Positions 22,362 to 34,140 of a DNA stretch of 64,000 nucleotides are shown in pieces. The stretch is from the NCBI RefSeq assembly GCF_036884655.1, contig NC_088359.1, forward strand, positions 16,349,501 through 16,413,500, given 5' to 3'. The position numbers and the translations under genes were made by a program. The DNA comes from Musa acuminata AAA Group (lineage: Eukaryota > Streptophyta > Magnoliopsida > Zingiberales > Musaceae). Position 1 is the first letter of the stretch. The number at the start of each line of letters is the position of its first letter. The notes beneath the pieces are model-generated. The model was not told the origin of the DNA and ran no database searches. It saw only the letters and a list, made by a program, of their open reading frames with translations.

Positions 22362-23867
22362 ATGCCTTTAACCCAACAACAAAAGAGAGATCTTAACATC
22401 ACAGATTTGGCGGCATATACTATGGCATCTGAGGAGGTAATCAATGCTAAATTCGAAGCCTTCGAGGCGCGAATGGAAGATAAGATTCGGACGCTCTTTA
22501 CCGAACTCAAATTGGGCCAACCACTAAGCACGAAGAAATCACATCAAGGATAGAGCTATGCCCAATCGCACCAAACCCAAAGATATGACTTCCAAGAGAG
22601 GGGAAGCTCTATGACTGACCCCAACTATCCATGCATGAGAGTGGACTTCCCTAGATGGGAAGAAGGAGACCCGATTGGTTGGATCTCGCGAGCGGAGCGA
22701 TATTTTCAGTACCACAAAACCGCGGATGCATCTATGGTGAAAATTGCAGCTATACATCTTGAAGGGGATGCTATACAGTGGTTTGACTGGTTTGAACATA
22801 CTTATGGAGTCCTTTCATGGTGACAATTCAAAGAAGGACTGCTGATTCGCTTCAGACCAACCGATTACGAGAATATTGACGGACAACTAGCAAAGATCCG
22901 ACAAACCTCTACCATTCAGGAGTACCAAACTAGGTTTGAAAGGTTATCTAATCAAACTCATGATTGGTCTCAAAAACAGCTATTGAGAACCTTTATTGAG
23001 GGCTTGAAGCCGGAGATCCGAGGAGAAGTTAAAGCGCGACAACCGTATATACTTATGGCAGCCATCTCTTTCGCACGACATCAAGAGGAGCAATTGAACC
23101 ATGAAGCTCGGAGGACTAGGGTCGCTCCTTAACCAGTAATATTGAAGCCCTTAGCCCCCCCTACTTTCGACCAAGTCCCTACACCAAAGAGGTTAACAAG
23201 AGAAGAGCTTCGGGAGCGATATGCGAAGGGGTTACGTTGGCATTGTGATGAGCCGTGGAGCCGTGAGCATCGCTGTAGTAAAGGGGGACTTCTTATGATT
23301 GAACCGATAGAAGAAAAGGTCATTGAACATCCAAAAGAGAGCCTTGAACATGAAGAAGAAGATGTAGAAGAAGAGCCACAACCGACCAAAGTTACGGTAC
23401 ATACACTAGTTTCCTACTCAATCCCACAAATGATGAAAGTTGGAGGCCTTCTCAAACAACAACCGATCACTATTCTCATCGACACGGGCAGCACTAATAA
23501 CTTCCTAAATAGTAAGGTTGCTGTCTAAATGAACTTACCTATTGAGAATTGCAGCAGGTTTGTCGTTAAGGTCGCCAACGGACGGATTTTGAAGTGTGAT
23601 CATAGGTGCCCGCAGGTGAAACTGTTGTTGCAGGACCAAGAGATAATTGCAGATTTCTTCCTCCTCCCTCTTGATGATTATGAGGCCATACTCAGAATTA
23701 AATAGTTGATGACATTAGGTGATATTTCTTGGAATTTTATGCAACTAATTATAAAATTTTACAGTAAGGAGAAACAGGTGATACTGCACGGGAAACGTGA
23801 GGGCGACGTAACGACGATTTGCACACAACAAATGGAGAAGGTTTTACATAAAGCATGCAGCGGCTTT
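22362..23867 (+). pseudogene. A2 gag-protease, unit 2 (5' part of the split A2 polyprotein)
   Basis: Same content as 17950-19455. It shares stops after KKSHQG and YGVLSW, and adds a CAA to TAA stop before VILKPLAPP (23130) and a stop in the protease after NSKVAV (23526-23528). The protease keeps ILIDTGSTNNFLN. It ends at GCGGCTTT where C1 is inserted and continues at 30786 with the matching frame (SGFLVQLEQQTKGEPT). Confidence 0.9.
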
Positions 23868-25432
23868 TGTTAGGATCGGAGCGGCACTAAGAGGGGGGGG
23901 GGTGAATTAGTGCAGCGGATTAAAACTTCGATTTTAGAAAATCTTTCGTACGATAAAAATAATATTTCGTTTGAAACCGTTTTAATTGCGTTGAAAGCGT
24001 ATGTAATAAGATGAGGGCAGTGAACTTAGCAAAGTAAAGGTTTGCAGAAAGATAAATGCATAAACATAAACACAAACCGGAGATTACACCGATTTTAAAG
24101 TGGTTCGGTCAAAGGACCTACATCCACTTGCGAGGCCCCTCTTCGATGAGGCTCCCACCTTCCACTAGCAAATCTCTTGAAAGGGAAGGGTAAAATACCC
24201 CTCTTACAACTTTTTACAAGCGGTTCACTCTCTTACAAATTTTCAGCAAGAAAGAAGGAGGTGAACACTAGCAAAATGAAAACAAGATTAGCTAGGACTT
24301 TTCTAAGACCGTTCTCTCAAACACTTGCTGCTCAAAAAGTTGTCTCCTCAGCTGAGACTTGAGGGGTATTTATAGGCCTCAAGAGGATTCAAATTTGGGC
24401 TCCAAAAATTTGAATTCTCTTATGTTCCCGATGCTGGCGGTACCACCGCCCAGCCAAGCGGTGCCACCGCCCAGCCCAGGAGGTGTCACTGCCCAGCTCT
24501 CGGGTGCTGGGCGGTGCCACCGCCTAGGCCAATTCAGCTCACTGGTTGGGCTCCAAACTTGGCCCAAACCAGTCCGAACTCGGGCCCAATTGGCCCCTAC
24601 TTGGGTTATAGGATTAACACCTAATCCTAACCCTAATTAACATGCTAATTATGAATTTAAATACATTTTCTAAGCTATTACAAAGTTCATAAGTCAAGAC
24701 TTCTTCCGGCGAGCTACCGGCGAACTTCCGATGGTCTTCCGATAAACTCTCGGAAACAATTCTGCAGACTCCCGGCAAGCTCCTAGACTTCACGATTTGA
24801 TCTTGGCGAGTTCCAATGAGCTTCTTCGGTAAGCTTCGATCTTTCTCGGTGAGCTCCGCGAACTTCCAACGAACCTTCTGGCGAGCTTCCGAAAAACCCT
24901 TCGGCAAGCTCCCTACTCATTCTCGGCTAGTTCCGGCAGCATTCCCGACGAACCTTCGGACTTCCGTCGAACTCTCGAACTCCCAACGAATCCTTCGCGC
25001 TTGACTCCAGCACTTTGTTTCGCTTTATTTCTTCATCATTATCATAGTTAATCTTGCACACACAAACCAAAACTCAACTCCGATCTAGACAATTATTACA
25101 ACGCGAATTGACATTCTGTTGCTCGGCACATCATTGGTTGGCGCTTTGTCCGATTCTTCGGTGCATCGTCCTCTCTTACGGCTTGTTGCCCAATCGACGG
25201 TTGACCTCCGCAACTCCGATATCCTTGGTGCAATTTCGCTCACCTTGGCCCGATGCCCGACGTCCGAAGCATTCAGCCATCCAATATCCTGACGTGATCT
25301 CTTCCGGCGCAACGTCAATTCCTCCTGCGTCAACTGTCTAAACCTGATCGAGTAGACCTGCATCGCTCAAAATACAGTTTAAATCATAAACACATATCAA
25401 GTGGTTTCATAATCAAAATACGAGATTCAACA
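23868..25432 (-). repeat. C1 3' LTR
   Basis: TGTTAGGATCGG (outer end) to GAGATTCAACA (inner end). It has a G10 run at 23893-23902, a reverse TATA box GGGGTATTTATAGG (24363-24376) and a palindrome array at 24434-24529. The polypurine tract lies at 25433-25448. Confidence 0.93.
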
Positions 25433-28241
25433 ATCTCCCCCTTTTTGATGATGACAACCACTTGATGACGGAGTTAACCTTAACACCCGGAGTTTAAACA
25501 AACTCCCCCTATCAACATGCCATATTGATAGAACCTTGAATTCAAACTGAATTCAAGTCATTGCAATATTTATCATGAATACTTGCAACACATCATCATG
25601 AACATATGCATAATTTATGCATATCATGTCATCAACATACTTCTCCCCCTTTGTCATCAACAAAAAGGAGAAGTACAACTATTCTTTGTGTTTGTAATAT
25701 AAGTTCAACTCATTGCATAAAAAACATAATATTAAGTTTTATCATCATGCTGTTTTGAAGCTAGAAAATTTAGCAAGTAATGCATCATGCTTAGGACATT
25801 CAAGCTGTCAAGTTTTAGATATGCAAGTTTTACAACATACAAGATAGCACTTTTGGTAATGTTCAAGATAGTAAGTTCTACATCATGCAAGCTAGCAATA
25901 TTGAGATGTTCAAGAAAGCAACTCTTGCTTCTTGAAATATGCAAATTTGTCAAGTTTTGTTAGATGTGCAAGTTAGCATTTTTGCCTCTTAAGATAGGAA
26001 AGATAGCACATTTGCTTCTTTTGAGATAGCAACTTTTTGCTTCTCTTTAGACTACAAGCTAGCAATTTTTACGATATGTAAGTTTCACAATATACAAGCT
26101 AGCAAAAATTTCGAAAGCAAATGCAAGATAGCTTTCTTGTGTAAGCTCATAATTCTTGCTTCCTATTGCAATGTGCAAGTTGCAAGTTTTGCTTCTTGAG
26201 ATAGGCAAGATAGCACTTTTGCAATTTTTGTTTCTTAAGATAGGAAAGCTTGTGATGTTCAAAATAACAAGCTCTTTCTTCTAGAAGTGTCATTTTTGCT
26301 TTCTTTGCAAAGTGTAAGCTAGCAAAATGTTTGAAAAAGTGATCAAGTTTTGCAACATAAAAATGCCAAACTAGCAAGAGATAATGTTTTACATGAGGCA
26401 AACAAACAATTTGGCAAATGTTACATTTGCATCTTCTCTTTTGAGAAGTACAATTTTTGCTTTCATCTTGAATTGTGCAAGCTAGTTAGTTTGCCTCTTT
26501 TCATGATGTCCACGCTAGAAATTCTTGCTCCCCCTATGTCATTGTCAAAAAGAAGGGAAGACCCTTATATCAATTTTCATATTATGACAAAGGTAAGTAT
26601 CATTCTTATTTGTGCATCATTATATATTCAAATTAAAACATACACAATTTCAATAACCTTATTTTTCATGCACGATACCGAAAAATAAATCAATCATCAT
26701 TAATAAGCATATCATACATGATACTCAAACATTAAAATTTTCAAACATTTATCAACATGTTGATCATGTTACCAAACATTCATCATTTAAAGCATTTCAA
26801 TCATTGTTTCATTCATCACTATAACTCATCATGCACAAAATGTAAAATCATCTAACATGATACAAACATTTATTTTCAAAATGTTTATCACTATTTTCAT
26901 GTATGATAATAAAGTATTCATGATGCATATATCATCACAATACAAAGCAATTGCATGCATAATTTCAAATTATAAATATTTCAAATCATGAAGATATTAA
27001 CTTGTCAAATTTCATCCAATCATTCATGATTATAACTTTTCATTTGTATACATCAAAATAATATCAAGAGTATTTCTTGCATAATTTTAATCACCACATA
27101 AGGAATATCAAGAAGAAAGTAATTGGGTGATGTGATAAACATTTCATGAATACAAGGAATTGTATAAAAATCATATCATGAGAGATTAGAACATATGAAT
27201 ACCAAAAGGCATGATTTCTTTTTGAAAAACCTACTCATAAATAATCAAAAGAAAATCTTAGGAGATCGATTAATGAAAAAATCTTGATTCATAATAAATC
27301 TTAATTTGTAAATATCACGGAATCAAGATCATGATTTTGAATAAAACTCATTCAAATTCAAATCATCCAAATCATCAAAATCTCAACATTTCTTTCAAGA
27401 GATTCAAAATGGCATAGATAGTTTTATTGGTCTCTTAGGTAGAAATCAATAAGATAGAGGATTACATTTCATTTTTATAAATTTCTATTCATGTGATTTG
27501 CTTCTTATGAGCATGCCTTAGTCTTTATATGCCAAATCAATATAAGCATTAAAGTTCAAGATGTAAAGGCAAAATCTTATAAGACAACTCATTTATAAAA
27601 TATTCATCATGTTTATTTTCATGAGATTCATAAGATTGGTAAAATAAATTCATTAATCTCAATAGAATAGAAAATTCATTTCCATTTCATACAATTGATT
27701 TCATGTGAGAGTGTTCAAGTCTTTTTGTGAAAACATTGTATCATCATTTAAAGTCAAAACATAAGTTTCGTCATAAAGCCGTCAAGACCAAACACATCAA
27801 AAATAAAACATCATGATATCACATCTATCATCAAAAGACTATCAAGAAATTCATACATAGATGTACATGCACTATGTCATCTTAATATGTCATGAGAATG
27901 TCATCTTAATTCGTCATAAAAATGATTAAACCAAAAACATGTTAATCCAAAATGAGAGTATCAAATCAACATTTACTTCAAAAACTCATGCATGACATAA
28001 AATCATCAAAATACACATGCATGGATTAATCCTAAGCATTATCACATATCATATAACTATCATCCATAATGTTGCATACATCATTCAATATTTCAAAAAC
28101 ATAACATGCATGAAACCTTAGCAATATACTTTTCATGATCAAATTTTTTAATTTTTCAAAGATGCTAAAAGAAAAACATGATATAATTTTTGAAAAATAA
28201 TTTTTTATTTCCTATTCTAAATTAAGCACTCATGAAACACT
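25433..28241 (-). other. C1 non-coding interior with three PPT-like tracts
   Basis: AT-rich. Reverse purine tracts occur at the LTR (ATCTCCCCCTTTTTGATG, 25433-25450), at 25641-25657 (CTCCCCCTTTGTCATC) and at 26527-26543 (TGCTCCCCCTATGTCATT). 25730-26520 is a low-complexity stretch of GCAAGTTAGCA-like words. 26570-28240 is rich in ATCATG/CATGAT words and poly-A. The short frames show no domain I recognise. Confidence 0.82.
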
Positions 28242-29186
28242 TCAAGTAATTTCAAAATAATTCAAGAGAGTTGAGTTACTTACCTTGTAGTCGAAGCCCG
28301 TCAAAGCCCAATTCGCCGTTTCATTTTTGGAAGTTCTTGATTCATCCTCGGGTGCCTTCCTTTTCTTTGGCCTCTTCCTCCATTCAAGTTCATTGTTTAT
28401 TTTAGATTTTTGTTTAATAAACTTATTAAGAGTTGGTGTTCGAAGTTCAAGTTCATCATTGTCTTCATCACTTGAGTCGTCGCTCAAGTGGTATTCATTT
28501 GTCCGAGGTTCCAAATCCTTCCTGTTCTTTGGAAGGTGGTTCAAGTGTTCATTGTGTTCATCATGTGCATTGCGCACCATTTCTATTGTCATTAATGAGC
28601 CGATAAGTTCTTCAAGTGGAAAAATATTTAAATCTTTTGTTTCTTGTATTGCCGTTACTTTTGATTCCCAAGCTTTAGAAAGTGATCGTAAAACTTTACT
28701 AACAAGTTCAAAATTCGAGAAACATTTGCCAAGAGCTTGTAAACCATTGACGACATCCGTGAAACGGGTGTACATGTCAACAATGGTTTCGCTCGGCTTC
28801 ATTTGAAAAAGCTCGAAATCATGCATTAAAATGTTGATTTTCGAATCTTTAACTCTAGAAGTGCCTTCGTGTGTGATTTCAAGAGTGTGCCATATGTCAA
28901 AAGCCGTTTCGCATAAAGAAACCCGATTGAACTCATTTTTGTCCAAAGCGCAAAATAAGGCATTCATAGCCTTTGCGTTTAAAGAAAACATCTTCTTCTC
29001 CAAATCATTCCATTGGTTCATTGGAAGAGAAGACATTTCAAATCTATTTTCGACTATGTGCCATAAATTCAAATCCACAGAAAGTAAGAAAACTCTCATT
29101 CGAGTTTTCCAATAAGTGTAGTCCGTCCCATTGAAAAAGGGAGGACAAATGAGAGGGTGACCCTCTTGAAAGCTGTAAAGAGTCAT
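28242..29186 (-). CDS. C1 gag (copia UBN2-type), open frame
   Basis: 314 residues from ATG at 29186. Residues 1-60 hold the copia gag start (PPFFNGTDYTYWKTRMRVFL). The UBN2 core follows: NALFCALDKNEFNRVSLCE, FDIWHTLEITHEGTSRVKDS and IVDMYTRFTDVVNGLQALGK. The C-terminal third is acidic and basic low-complexity (SDDSSDEDNDELE, KKRKAPEDE). The zinc knuckle expected after it in SIRE gags is missing, so the frame is shortened. Gag forms the virus-like particle. An open frame in an otherwise empty element suggests packaging in cis. It could still be a decayed remnant. Confidence 0.85.
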   Translation of the reverse strand: MTLYSFQEGHPLICPPFFNGTDYTYWKTRMRVFLLSVDLNLWHIVENRFEMSSLPMNQWNDLEKKMFSLNAKAMNALFCALDKNEFNRVSLCETAFDIWHTLEITHEGTSRVKDSKINILMHDFELFQMKPSETIVDMYTRFTDVVNGLQALGKCFSNFELVSKVLRSLSKAWESKVTAIQETKDLNIFPLEELIGSLMTIEMVRNAHDEHNEHLNHLPKNRKDLEPRTNEYHLSDDSSDEDNDELELRTPTLNKFIKQKSKINNELEWRKRPKKRKAPEDESRTSKNETANWALTGFDYKVSNSTLLNYFEIT

Positions 29187-29222
29187 TTCTATTTGGGTGT
29201 TAAACCAAGGTAGAAAAACGTA

Positions 29223-29234
29223 GCTCTGATACCA
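29223..29234 (-). promoter_or_regulatory. C1 primer-binding site (tRNA-iMet)
   Basis: The reverse complement reads TGGTATCAGAGC, two bases from the inner end of the 5' LTR. Confidence 0.95.
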
Positions 29235-29236
29235 AT

Positions 29237-30780
29237 TGTTAGGATCGGAGCGGCACTAAGAGGGGGGGGGGGTGAATTAGTGCAGCGGATTAAAACTTCG
29301 GTTTTAGAAAATCTTTCGTACGATAAAAATAATATTTCGTTTGAAACCGTTTCAATTGCGTTGAAAGCGTACGTAATAAGATGAGAGCAGTGAACTTAGC
29401 AAAGTAAAGGTTTGCAGAAAGATAAATGCATAAACATAAACACAAACCAGAGATTACGCCGATTTTAAAGTGGTTCGGTCAAATGACCTACATCCACTTG
29501 CGAGGCCCCTCTTCGATGAGGCTCCCACCTTCCACTAGCAAATCTCTTGAAAGGGAAGGGTAAAATACCCCTCTTACAACTTTTTACAAGCGGTTCACTC
29601 TCTTACAAATTTTCAGCAAGAAAGAAGGAGGTGAACACTAGCAAAATGAAAACAAGATTAGCTAGGACTTTTCTAAGACCTTTCTCTCAAACACTTGCTG
29701 CTCAAAAAGTTGTCTCCTCAGCTGAGACTTGAGAGGTATTTATAGGCCTCAAGAGGATTCAAATTTGGTCTCCAAAAATTTGAATTCTCTTATGTTCCCG
29801 ATGCTGGCGGTGCCACCGCCCAGCCCAGGAGGTGTCACTGCCCAGCTCTCGGGTGCTGGGCGGTGCCACCGCCTAGGCCAATTCAGCTCACTGGTTGGGC
29901 TCCAAACTTGGCCCAAACCAGTCCGAACTCGGGCCCAATTGGCCCCTACTTGGGTTATAGGATTAACACCTAATTCTAACCCTAATTAATGTGCTAACTA
30001 CGAATTTAAATACATTTTCTAAGCTATTACAAAGTCCGTAAGTCAAGACTTCTTCTGGCGAGCTTCCGGCGAACTTCCGATGGTCTTCCGATAAACTCTC
30101 GGAAACCATTCTGCGGACTCCCGGCAAGCTCCTAGACTTCACGATTTGATCTTGGCGAGTTTAACGAGCTTCTTCGGTAAGCTCTGATCTTTCTCGGTGA
30201 GCTCTGCGAACTTCCAACGAACCTTCCGGTGAGCTTCCGAAAAACCCTTCGGCAAGCTCCCTACTCATTCTCGGCTAGTTCCGGTAGCATTCCCGATGAA
30301 CCTTCGGACTTCCGTCGAACTCTCGAACTCCCAACGAATCCTTCGCGCTTGACTCCAGCACTTTGTTTCGCTTTATGTCTTCGTCATTATCGTAGTTAAT
30401 CCTGCACACACAAACCAAAACTCAACTCCGATCTAGACAATTATTACAACGCGAATTGACATTCTGTTGCTCGGCACGTCATTGGTTGGCGCTTCGTCCG
30501 ATTTTTCGGTGCATCGTCCTCTCTTACGGCTTGTTGCCCAATCGGCGGTTGACCTCCGCAACCCCGATATCCTTGGTGCAATTTCGCTCTCCTTGGCCCG
30601 ATGCCCAACGTCTGAAGCATTCAGCCATCCAATATCCTGACGTGATCTCTTCCGGCGCAACGTCAATTCCTCCTGCGTCAACTATCTAAACCTGATCGAG
30701 TAGACCTGCATCGCTCAAAATACAGTTTAAATCATAAACACATATCAAGTGGTTTCATCATCAAAATACGAGATTCAACA
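29237..30780 (-). repeat. C1 5' LTR
   Basis: 1544 bp, highly similar to 23868-25432. It has a G11 run (29262-29272), a shorter palindrome array (29804-29874) and a reverse TATA box GAGGTATTTATAGG near 29733. Short frames here match the same positions in the 3' LTR and C0 and are not genes. Confidence 0.93.
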
Positions 30781-30785
30781 GCTTT

Positions 30786-31392
30786 TTGGTACAACTTGAG
30801 CAACAAACTAAGGGAGAGCCAACAAAATTTGAAGATCCAAATCTACTTCCTTTGCTTGCTGAATTTTCGGATATATTTGACGAACCGCGCAACCTACCTC
30901 TTACCCGTCGGCATGATCATTGTATAATGATTCTTCCAAGCAAATCTCCAGCAAATGCTCAGCCATATCAATATCCACATCTCCAGAAGGATGAAATAGA
31001 AAAGATTGTAAAAGAGATGCTCAAAATAGAAGTTATTCAGCCAAGTTGCAGCCCCTACTCTTCACAGGTGCTCCTCATACGAAAGAAGGATGGAATATGG
31101 TGATTATGTGTTGATTACCGAGCTCTCAATGGCATAACCATCAAGGATAAATACCCTATTCCAGTAGTAGATAAGTTGCTAAGGGAGCACAAATCTTCAC
31201 AAAGCTAGACCTTCGATCCAGGTATCATCAAATACGAGTATGCGAAGAAGACATACCGAAAACCACCTTTTGAACACACAACAAACACTATGAATTTTTG
31301 TTTTCTTCATAAGAAGGTGGAATATCTTGGGCATATCATATCAGAGGAAGGTGTGGCAGTAGACCCCTTCAAAATTGGAGCAATGCAAAACT
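30786..31392 (+). pseudogene. A2 pol, RT N-terminal part
   Basis: Continues A2 after C1: VQLEQQTKGEPTKFEDPNLL, then FDEPRNLPLTRRHDHCI, then RT entry LLIRKKDGIW with a stop in place of the Arg codon (31101-31103) and [18 protein letters not shown] shifted frame preserves [16 protein letters not shown] and EEDIPKTTF. It then jumps to FCFLHKKVEYLGHIISEEG, so the block with the YxDD catalytic site is deleted, as in A1. LINE L3 interrupts it at 31392. Confidence 0.88.
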
Positions 31393-34140
31393 TTTTTTTT
31401 TGGTAAGTAAAAGTAAATTGATTTTGTGTAAAGTTTCTACAAATAGCTTTATCTATACAAGTCATAGACAAAGCCAAGTAACTCATAGAGTGCGAATGCG
31501 TTAGTTATGACTACACATGCTGTAGACTATAACTACTTGTGGGTACATTATTTGGCATCATTCCCAATATCTTTAGCTAATAGCGAAATTAAATTTGATA
31601 AAAATATCTTTTTCTCTTCGGGTGAAGTGCTCGGTTTTGAGATCATGCTCCATACAGGATCTTGAGTCTCTAATAATCTCTTTCAAGAGCTGAGCATTGT
31701 TTGTGTGTTGACATTCAAAGATTCTATTACATCTCTCCTTCCACATCCACCAAATAGCGCATCTGAAAGCAACCTTTGCTAGTTGTGTAAGAGGCCCTTT
31801 TCTTGAGAAACATTGCATAAGGTCGCCTAGTTCTTGGTGCAAGTTTGGTTGCGGCAGTCTATTGAGTTCAAATCGCTGGAGAATCTCCTTCCATATCCAT
31901 TTTGTATAATCACAAGCAAAATAGTGGTGGTCAACAGTTTCTTCTTGTTGCAAACAAAGGGAGCATCAGTTAACATGATAGATACCTCTTCTTTTCATAT
32001 TGTCTATTGTAGGTAGTTTATTGAGAAGGGCCTGCCATGTACATAAGGAGTGTCTTTGTGATCCCAGTCGATCCCATGTCCAACTGCTTGGGACCCACTT
32101 GTTATTTCTTTGCCTAATTTGATTCCATGCGGATGTGGCACTAAATTTGCTATTGTCATGAGGCCAAATAAGTATATCTGAAGAGTTGTTCCTGATTGGA
32201 ATAGCTATGATAGTCGGCCAAAGTGATAACATTTCGGGAGAAATAGGAAGACACCAGGTACCATTAGCAATGAACTCGGAAACCTTCCAATATTTGGGAG
32301 CCCCAAGATCTTTTCGTATTATGTCGCCATATAATTGAAATATACTCTTCCCATTCACCCAAGGATCGTACCACATATTAGTACTAGTTCCAGAAGAGAT
32401 TGCATAAGAAATGTGTTTGATTAGCCAATTCCTTGCCTTTAAAATTCCTTTCCAAGCTGCAGAGCGGTATGTTCTTGTTGAAATTTCCCAGATTGATTCC
32501 TTTGAAAGATACCTAGCAGAAACCCATTTTGACCATAAGGAACATTTGTTTTGCAAAAGATCCCACAATTGTTGTACCAGGCATGCTTGATTCCAATCTC
32601 TAGTATTTCTCAAGTTTAGCCCCCCTTCATCTTTCGGTTTGCAAATGCTATCCCAATTTACCATATGCATTGCCTTATCATTTGTGTCATTCCAAAAGAA
32701 GTTTATTAATAACCGTTCAATATCTTGGAGAAGTCCAGCAGGCAGAAGAAATGCATTACACCAATATATAGAGTAGGAGTGCAATACAGAACGGATGAGT
32801 TCGAGTCGTCCTGCTTTTGATAGAAGCCTATTTTTCCAAGAAAAAATTCTATTCTTTATTTTTTGCAGGATAGGCTGATAGTGGGTTTTGTGAATGCCTG
32901 TGGATATGAGCGGGAGACCCAAATAAGGAACTGGCAGGCTTCCCTCACTAACCCCCAAAGTTTGTACAATAAAGACCTTATCCTCAACGTAAGGGCTCAT
33001 ATATACTTTACTTTTCGCATGATTTAACTGAAGTCCAGAAACCATACCAAAATCATTCATAATAGTAGCCAGGTTCTTTACTGAAGTTGGATCATTTTGG
33101 AGAAAGATAATTAAATCATCTGCAAATGTTATATGTGATATATGAATAGAGCCAACATTGGGTACCTTAATGCTGGCATTTAAGACTGCATGTTCCAACA
33201 TACAACTAAGTCCTTCCATCGCAATAGTAAAGAGATACGGAGAGAGTGGATCACCTTGTCGGATGCCATTCGTGCTCCCAAAAAAACCAATAGGTGAGCC
33301 ATTAAAGTGTATCGAAAACTTTGGAGTTTCCAAGCAAGATTGAATCCAATTAACCCATTGCTGTGGGAAGTTCATATCGAGGAGCATCTTATAGATAAAT
33401 TTCCTATTAACTGAATCAAAGGCTTTCCGTAAATCAGCTTTAAAACATATTTTTGTCCCTCTTGCTTTTGAATGCGAATCTTTGACCAAGTAATTAGCAA
33501 CCAAAATGTTATGATGTATACTTCTCCCTTTGATGAGAGCAGTTTGATTTGGGCTAATGATCTTGTGTATTACCTTTTGCATTCTATTTGCCAATACTTT
33601 GGAGATGAACTTGTAAATAAAATTGCATAATGATATGGGTCGATAGTTCTCTAGTGAATCAGCTCCTGCATTCTTCGGAATTAAAGAAATAAAAGTGCAA
33701 TTCATCTCTCTAAGAATATGACCTGAAGAGAAAAAATGTTGGCAAGCCTTGATCACATCATTTCCAATAATAGACCAAGCAGTTTGGTAAAATTCAGTTG
33801 GAAATCCATCTGGACCTGGGCTTTTGTGCTTTGGTGACTTAAAGACAACACATACAATTTCGTCGTCTGTAATTGGGGCATTGAGGATTGAAATAGCTTC
33901 CGAATCAAGTTTTCTAGTCGGCTCCACATGAATGTTATTAGTTTTCCCAGCTTGATTGAGTAAGGAATAAAAAAATTACTTTGTGTGTGCTTTAACCTCA
34001 TCTAAATTCTCAATAAGATTATCATCTTTGTCTCTGCATTTGCTGATACGGTTAGCAGCCCTTCGAGTAGCAATTGAAGCATAGAAAAATTTAGTATTGG
34101 AATCTCCTAGTGTAAGCCAATGCTGTCGAGACTTCTGCTT
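31393..34140 (-). mobile_element. LINE L3, 5'-truncated L1-type element
   Basis: 2748 bp, minus strand, in A2 pol. The target duplication is TGCAAAACT (31384-31392, 34141-34149). The poly-A tail appears as the T-run at 31392-31401. The 3' UTR, ending GTTTTACTTACC-like before the tail, matches L1a, L1b and L4. It lacks the 5' UTR, ORF1 and endonuclease, which fits ordinary incomplete target-primed reverse transcription. Confidence 0.93.
31573..34140 (-). pseudogene. L3 ORF2: RT and zf-RVT
   Basis: Begins inside the endonuclease-RT linker (KSRQHWLTLGDSNTKFFYAS). A frameshift follows near 33930-33980. A 653-codon open frame (33927-31966) then covers the RT: KSPGPDGFPTEFYQ, YRPISLCNFIYKFISKVLAN, KAFDSVNRKFIYKML, RQGDPLSPYLFTIAMEG and the catalytic HITFADDLIIFL. 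The zinc domain MVNWDSICKPKDEGGLNLR ... TWQALLNKL follows. A TAA (CGA/CAA-type change) near 31964 separates the last part, EETVDHHYFACDYTKWIW, where HLYFAC has become HHYFAC. This is the longest LINE reading frame in the window. Confidence 0.92.

Larger units (their letters stand above)
19484..23895 (+). repeat. Tandem segmental duplication, unit 2
   Basis: Second copy, about 4412 bp, running into the full C1 insertion. It differs from unit 1 by scattered substitutions and small indels (for example, it lacks GCTTGCG just before the LTR). By eye divergence is of the order of 1-2 percent. Confidence 0.92.
23868..30780 (-). mobile_element. C1: gag-only SIRE-like copia element
   Basis: 6913 bp on the minus strand. 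LTRs of 1565 and 1544 bp are flanked by the perfect duplication GCTTT (23863-23867, 30781-30785). The 21-bp length difference is one repeat of the GCGGTnCCACCGCC array. Inside are a primer site, one gag frame, then about 2.8 kb without coding sequence. Protease, integrase, RT and RNase H are absent, so it depends on a helper copia element. It splits A2 in the protease-RT spacer and took part in the tandem duplication. Confidence 0.93.

Noticed and set aside
28327..28806. 159-codon Ser-rich frame on the plus strand
   Set aside because: Antisense shadow of the C1 gag; no domain and no independent support.
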